Notes under the pieces: generated by a model
What the model was told of the DNA's origin: nothing
The model's input: only the letters and a program-made list of their open reading frames with translations
Database searches by the model: none
Shown: positions 38,739 to 42,549 of the stretch, piece after piece
Layout of the letters: the number at the start of each line of letters is the position of its first letter
Position numbering within the stretch: the stretch's first letter is position 1
Position numbers and translations under genes: made by a program
Origin: Oscillospiraceae bacterium
GTDB lineage: Bacteria; Bacillota; Clostridia; Oscillospirales; Ruminococcaceae
Length of the DNA: 42,549 nucleotides
Direction of reading: 5' to 3'
Assembly: GCA_022766785.1 (NCBI GenBank)
Contig: JALEOL010000008.1
Location: forward strand, 1-42,549

Positions 38739-40856
38739 ATGAATAATTTCAAAATATCTATTTTGATGAGATTATACAAGGCAGGAGAAAAGGGAATGTC
38801 GGTAAAGCAGCTTGCCGACGCGCTGGGGGTAAACAAAAAGGGCGTGAAGAAGCTGGAAACCGCCCTTTCTGAAATGAAGCAGCACAACGACATCGCTTAT
38901 AAAAAAGGAAACTGCTGGATAAAACGACCTGAGACTTTTTTCAAGGCGGAGGTCAGCAGGGTGTCTCAACGCTCCGGGTTTGTGAAGTCGCTGGAGGAGA
39001 TGCCGCAGGAGTATTTCGTGCGCGGAAGGGATATGTGCGGCGCTATCCCCGGAGACATCGTACTGGCACGAATGACTGCGCCTGCCGACGATCTGCACAA
39101 TTCCCCCGAGGCGGTAGTTTTGGCGGTGCTTGAGGAAACAGACGCGCTGCTGACCGGAGTTATCGTTGCAGAGGGCAACAAGCTGATGGTGCTTCCGGAC
39201 AGGCTTTGCAGCGATCCTCTGTTGATAGCAAAGGTGTCAAAGGCAGCGGCAATGCATGTCGGCGACAAGGTGGTTTTTTCGATAAAGAAGCGCGGCGAGC
39301 GCCACATGGATCACACGGTGAATATCGTGGACGTGTTCGGATCCTGCGATAACGCAAAATCCGGCGCCCAGGCATATATGATGTCCAACCGGCTTCATGT
39401 TGAGTTCCCGGACGAGGTCCTTTACGAGGCTTCAAAGCTGGATCTGGACGAGCCGGACGGGGACGAGGTGCTGCGCAGGCTGGATCTTCGCGGCGAGCCT
39501 ATATTCACAATCGACGGGGCAGATACCAAGGATATCGACGACGCTGTGAGCATCGCAAAGACCGACCGCTGCTACAAGCTGGGCGTGCATATCGCCGATG
39601 TTTCGCACTATGTCACAAAGGGCAGCAAGCTGGACGAGGAGGCTTTCTACCGCGGCACATCGATCTACTACGCAGACCAGGTAGTCCCAATGCTGCCGAA
39701 GCAGCTCTCCAACGGGATATGCTCGCTGAACCCCCAGGTGGACAGGCTGGCGTTTTCCTGCCTTATGGACGTGAGCTTTGAGGGAAAGCTGCTGAATTAC
39801 CGGTTCGAAAAGACGGTCATCAGGAGCCGCGTAAAGGGAGTATACAGCGAGGTAAACAAGATAATCGACGGCACGGCAGACGACGAAATTAAGGCAAAAT
39901 ACGCCAGGGTGATCGACCGCATACCGGTGATGAAGGAGCTTGCGGAAATACTGGAGAAGAACCGTATAGAGCGCGGCGCTCCTGAAATAGACTCGGCTGA
40001 AACAAAGATAATCACCGACGAGAACGGCGTGTGCATTGACGTAAAGCCGCGCACCACCGGAGTTGCCGAGGGGATCATCGAGGAATTCATGCTGATGGCG
40101 AATAATTCGGCGGCGGCTCTTGCGATGAAAGAGAAGATACCGTTCGTGTACCGTGTGCACGAGGCTCCCACCACTGAGAAGCTGGACGTACTCAGGGAGA
40201 CGCTGACCGCGCTTGGAATTGACCCCGGCGCACTCGGCGCGAACGCCCCGGCAGGGGAGCTTGCGAGGATACTCCGCGAGAACAAGGACGGCGACCGCGC
40301 AATGGTGATAAACCGCATTATTCTGCGAACCATGATGAAAGCGCGCTACAGCGAGGAGCCGCTTGGGCACTATGGGCTGGTGATGCCGGAATACGCACAC
40401 TTCACTTCGCCGATACGCCGTTATGCCGACCTGTCTATTCATCGTATTCTGACGGACTATGTGTATGCGCTGGATCACGAGAAGCTCTGCCGGAAGTACG
40501 CGGCGTTTTCCCAGTCTGCGGCGCTCCAGGCGAGCAACACCGAGCTTTCCGCGATACGCTGCGAGCGTGACTGCGAGAATTTCTACATGGCGGAGTATAT
40601 GAAAAACCACATCGGCGAGGAGTTCGACGGAATGATCTCCGGGGTGAGCGCCGGGGGTGTGTATGTTCTTCTGCCGAATACCGTTGAGGGCATGGTGTCA
40701 GTTACGGCGCTTCCTCTTGGTGAATATGAGGTGCAGCACGGCGTGATCCTGACCGGAGCCGCTGACGGCAGCAAGTTCACCGTTGGCGACAAGGTGCGCG
40801 TGAAGTGCGTGAGCGTGAATGTCAACGGTGGATTTATTGATTTTGAATTCTGCTGA
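38739..40856 (+). CDS. rnr: Ribonuclease R
   Basis: 3'-5' processive exoribonuclease that degrades structured RNA. 705 residues, normal. An N-terminal winged helix (MSVKQLADALGVNKKGVKKLE) and cold-shock domains precede the RNB catalytic domain with DTKDIDD (262-268), HIADVSHYV and YAHFTSPIRRYADL. A C-terminal S1 domain (GEEFDGMISGVSAGGVYVLL) ends it without the long basic tail of the E. coli protein. GAGAAAGG precedes the ATG. Confidence 0.97.
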   Translation: MNNFKISILMRLYKAGEKGMSVKQLADALGVNKKGVKKLETALSEMKQHNDIAYKKGNCWIKRPETFFKAEVSRVSQRSGFVKSLEEMPQEYFVRGRDMCGAIPGDIVLARMTAPADDLHNSPEAVVLAVLEETDALLTGVIVAEGNKLMVLPDRLCSDPLLIAKVSKAAAMHVGDKVVFSIKKRGERHMDHTVNIVDVFGSCDNAKSGAQAYMMSNRLHVEFPDEVLYEASKLDLDEPDGDEVLRRLDLRGEPIFTIDGADTKDIDDAVSIAKTDRCYKLGVHIADVSHYVTKGSKLDEEAFYRGTSIYYADQVVPMLPKQLSNGICSLNPQVDRLAFSCLMDVSFEGKLLNYRFEKTVIRSRVKGVYSEVNKIIDGTADDEIKAKYARVIDRIPVMKELAEILEKNRIERGAPEIDSAETKIITDENGVCIDVKPRTTGVAEGIIEEFMLMANNSAAALAMKEKIPFVYRVHEAPTTEKLDVLRETLTALGIDPGALGANAPAGELARILRENKDGDRAMVINRIILRTMMKARYSEEPLGHYGLVMPEYAHFTSPIRRYADLSIHRILTDYVYALDHEKLCRKYAAFSQSAALQASNTELSAIRCERDCENFYMAEYMKNHIGEEFDGMISGVSAGGVYVLLPNTVEGMVSVTALPLGEYEVQHGVILTGAADGSKFTVGDKVRVKCVSVNVNGGFIDFEFC

Positions 40857-40865
40857 TATTGCATA

Positions 40866-40901
40866 ACAAAAGGGCTGTCTGCTGCGACAGCCCTCTTTTT
40901 T
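40866..40901. terminator. Bidirectional terminator between rnr and metY
   Basis: GGGCTGTC at 40872-40879 pairs perfectly with GACAGCCC at 40886-40893, with A-rich sequence on the left and TCTTTTTT on the right. It can stop transcripts from both convergent genes. Confidence 0.9.
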
Positions 40902-40911
40902 GACTATGCGA

Positions 40912-42195
40912 TCATACCTTGTCAAGCGCCTGCGCCATATCGGCAATGAGATCCTCCGCGTCCTCAAGTCCGCAGGAATATCTCACAAGGTTCGGGAATA
41001 CGCCGCACGCTTTGAGTTCTTCGTCGTTCATCTGGCGGTGGGTAGCGCTCGCCGGGTGCAGACAGCAGGTGCGCGCGTCGGCAACGTGGGTCTCGATAGC
41101 GCCCAGCTTCAGGTGCTTCATGAATTCCTCCGCCGCCTTTCTGCCGCCCTTCATGCCGAAGCTGACAACGCCGCAGGTGCCGTTCGGCATATACTTCCGG
41201 GCGATATCGTAGTACTTGTCGCCGGGAAGCCCGGGGTAGCTCACGAATTCGATCTTTTCGTGCCGGCTTAAAAACTTTGCTACTGCCAGACCGTTCTCGC
41301 AGTGGCGCTTCATGCGGACATGCAGGCTTTCAAGCCCCAGGTTCAGAATAAACGCGTTCATCGGCGCCTGTATCGACCCGAGGTCTCTCATCATCTGGGC
41401 GGTAGCCTTTGTGATGAACGCTCCGCCCATGCCGAATTTCTCAGCGTAGGTTATCCCGTGGTAGCTTTCGTCGGGAGTGCACAGCCCGGGGAATTTGTCC
41501 GCATGCTTCAGCCAGTCGAATTTACCGCTGTCTACAATGCACCCTCCCACAGCGGCGCCGTGTCCGTCCATGTACTTGGTGGTGGAGTGAGTTACGATAT
41601 CGGCTCCCCATTCGAACGGGCGGCAGTTTATGGGCGTTGCAAAGGTGTTGTCCACGATAAGCGGTACTCCGTGGGAATGAGCGGCTTCGGCGAACTTTTC
41701 GATATCAAGCACGGTCAGCGCAGGATTTGCGATGGTCTCGCCGAAAACAGCCTTGGTGTTGGGCTTGAACGCTGCGTTAAGCTCCTCGGGGGTGCAGTCG
41801 GGGCTTACGAAGGTGAAGTCTATTCCCATTTTGCGCATGGTTACGTTGAACAGGTTGAATGTACCGCCGTAAATCGAGCTGGAAGCCACAACATGGTCGC
41901 CGCAGCCTGCGATATTGAACACCGCGAAGAAGTTCGCCGCCTGACCGGAAGAGGTCAGCATCGCAGCGGTGCCGCCCTCAAGCTCGGCGATCTTTGCGGC
42001 AACGGTATCGTTGGTGGGGTTCTGGAGACGGGTGTAGAAGTAGCCGCTTGCCTCAAGGTCGAACAGCTTTCCCATATCCTCGCTGGTGGCGTATTTGAAT
42101 GTGGTGCTCTGGACTATCGGCACCTGTCTCGGCTCGCCGTTGCCGGGGGTGTAGCCGCCCTGTACGCATTTCGTTCCTAAATTGTATTCGCTCAT
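40912..42195 (-). CDS. metY: O-acetylhomoserine sulfhydrylase / aminocarboxypropyltransferase
   Basis: PLP enzyme of methionine synthesis: O-acetyl-L-homoserine plus sulfide gives homocysteine. 427 residues, the usual length of the long MetY type. YTRLQNPTN (54-62) supplies the phosphate-binding residues, DNTFATPINCRPFEWGADIVTHSTTKYMDGHG has the PLP lysine K207, and a C-terminal EDAEDLIADMAQAL closes the protein. AGGAGG precedes the start. It has its own consensus promoter and a folded leader of about 90 bases. Confidence 0.94.
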   Translation of the reverse strand: MSEYNLGTKCVQGGYTPGNGEPRQVPIVQSTTFKYATSEDMGKLFDLEASGYFYTRLQNPTNDTVAAKIAELEGGTAAMLTSSGQAANFFAVFNIAGCGDHVVASSSIYGGTFNLFNVTMRKMGIDFTFVSPDCTPEELNAAFKPNTKAVFGETIANPALTVLDIEKFAEAAHSHGVPLIVDNTFATPINCRPFEWGADIVTHSTTKYMDGHGAAVGGCIVDSGKFDWLKHADKFPGLCTPDESYHGITYAEKFGMGGAFITKATAQMMRDLGSIQAPMNAFILNLGLESLHVRMKRHCENGLAVAKFLSRHEKIEFVSYPGLPGDKYYDIARKYMPNGTCGVVSFGMKGGRKAAEEFMKHLKLGAIETHVADARTCCLHPASATHRQMNDEELKACGVFPNLVRYSCGLEDAEDLIADMAQALDKV

Positions 42196-42241
42196 TTTTT
42201 TCCTCCTGTGTTAGATAAATACCTAGTAATCCACATCGTAT

Positions 42242-42288
42242 TACAGGGTTTTGTGATACAATAAATAAGGGCAAAGAACCGCCCTGTA
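42242..42288 (-). promoter_or_regulatory. metY leader with two alternative stems
   Basis: In the metY transcript, AGGGC (42285-42281) can pair with GCCCT (42272-42268), or TACAGGG (42288-42282) can pair with CCCTGTA (42248-42242). Both use the same bases, so they exclude each other. This is a possible switch; no known methionine riboswitch or T-box is recognised. Confidence 0.35.
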
Positions 42289-42292
42289 CATA

Positions 42293-42321
42293 ATTATACT
42301 ACTATGAACGCACAATGTCAA
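42293..42321 (-). promoter_or_regulatory. Consensus SigA promoter of metY
   Basis: On the minus strand TTGACA (42321-42316) and TATAAT (42298-42293) are separated by 17 bases, a perfect consensus. Transcription starts near 42286. Confidence 0.9.
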
Positions 42322-42499
42322 GCAGAAAGCCGAATGACGATTTTTGACGCAGTAAGCGGTATTTTTTCTGCAAAAACGCTTTTGAGCGGCTATGTGGACA
42401 GTATTTGAGGAAAAATCCACCAATAATAAAGCGATATCCCTCGCAGATAATAATACAGTGCAGCTATGCTGTACAATAATATAATAAGGAGAGAAACTT

Positions 42500-42549
42500 A
42501 TGAAAAAGCTTCTTGGCATCACAGCGGCTATGGCTGCGGCTGCGGCGCT
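42500..42549 (+). CDS. Start of a secreted or lipoprotein gene, cut by the window end
   Basis: Sixteen codons are visible from the ATG at 42500, with AAGGAGAG at 42486-42493. They read MKKLLGITAAMAAAAA, the start of a Sec signal peptide. What follows is outside the window, so the product cannot be named. The 200 bases upstream have a TACAG/CTGTA dyad at 42454-42473 and no convincing -35. Confidence 0.7.
   Translation, partial: MKKLLGITAAMAAAAA

Noticed and set aside
39432-40610. Long minus-strand frame (392 codons) opposite rnr
   Set aside because: Shadow of RNase R codons; no ribosome binding site and no domain.
1-42549. CRISPR arrays, tRNA or rRNA genes, prophage, transposases
   Set aside because: No regularly spaced repeats of CRISPR size, no cloverleaf or rRNA signature noticed, and no integrase, transposase or phage protein among the reading frames.

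Overview
The window looks like a chromosomal segment of an anaerobic Gram-positive Firmicute of the Clostridia, most likely Ruminococcaceae/Oscillospiraceae. The reasons are the rnc–radical SAM–smc–ftsY order, the scpA–scpB–DUF2953–ytfJ(gerW)–dacF sporulation-lineage cluster, consensus SigA promoters, strong AAGGAGG ribosome binding sites, a CD1247-type zinc-ribbon protein, separate oadA and biotin carrier genes, and no respiratory genes. Most core genes are GC-rich at third positions. The sugar-transport operon near 33-36.5 kb is visibly more AT-rich. Species cannot be named from this evidence.

Layout. 1-6.5 kb: 3' part of rnc, an Elp3-like radical SAM gene, smc and ftsY. 6.5-9.9 kb: rdgB, yhbY, nadD, yqeK and rsfS, interrupted between nadD and yqeK by a TIGR04076-like gene and a P-loop kinase gene. 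10-15.6 kb: rpsU behind a perfect SigA promoter, yqeG, an endonuclease IV-like TIM barrel gene, aroQ, an M24 peptidase, efp, a CD1247-like gene and hisC. 15.68-15.89 kb: an imperfect palindrome of about 207 bp between convergent hisC and an AraC regulator. 15.9-19.9 kb (minus strand): zinc-ribbon protein, PH-like protein, GT4 glycosyltransferase and AraC regulator. 20.1-23.1 kb (plus): Fur-family regulator and a complete Zn/Mn-type ABC uptake system.

23.2-29.0 kb: small lipoprotein, M50 protease, scpA, scpB, DUF2953, gerW-type gene, dacF and rluB. 29.2-32.5 kb: carboxyltransferase, biotin carrier and OadA-type subunit, a transcarboxylase-like set with its own promoter and terminator. 33.1-36.5 kb: carbohydrate ABC transporter (lipoprotein plus two permeases, no ATPase) behind a 565-bp regulatory region with two AACGTTTAC boxes. 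36.6-37.8 kb (minus): a 90-residue stand-alone protein resembling the glycyl-radical tail of NrdD, and a DUF368 (PopT-type) undecaprenyl-phosphate transporter. 38.2-40.9 kb: secG with an unusually long tail, and rnr. 40.9-42.2 kb (minus): metY, then the first codons of a secreted protein at the right edge.

Together the genes cover chromosome condensation (Smc with ScpA and ScpB), protein targeting (FtsY, SecG), RNA processing and ribosome assembly or silencing, NAD synthesis and nucleotide sanitation, zinc homeostasis, envelope work (PopT, DacF, GT4), carboxyl-transfer metabolism and sugar import. No tRNA, rRNA, CRISPR array, transposase or phage gene was found. The points most worth a second look are the 207-bp palindrome and its possible remnant at 25.8 kb, the NrdD-tail-like small protein, the zinc-ribbon/PH/GT4 operon divergent from the zinc-uptake operon, and the transcarboxylase-like module.
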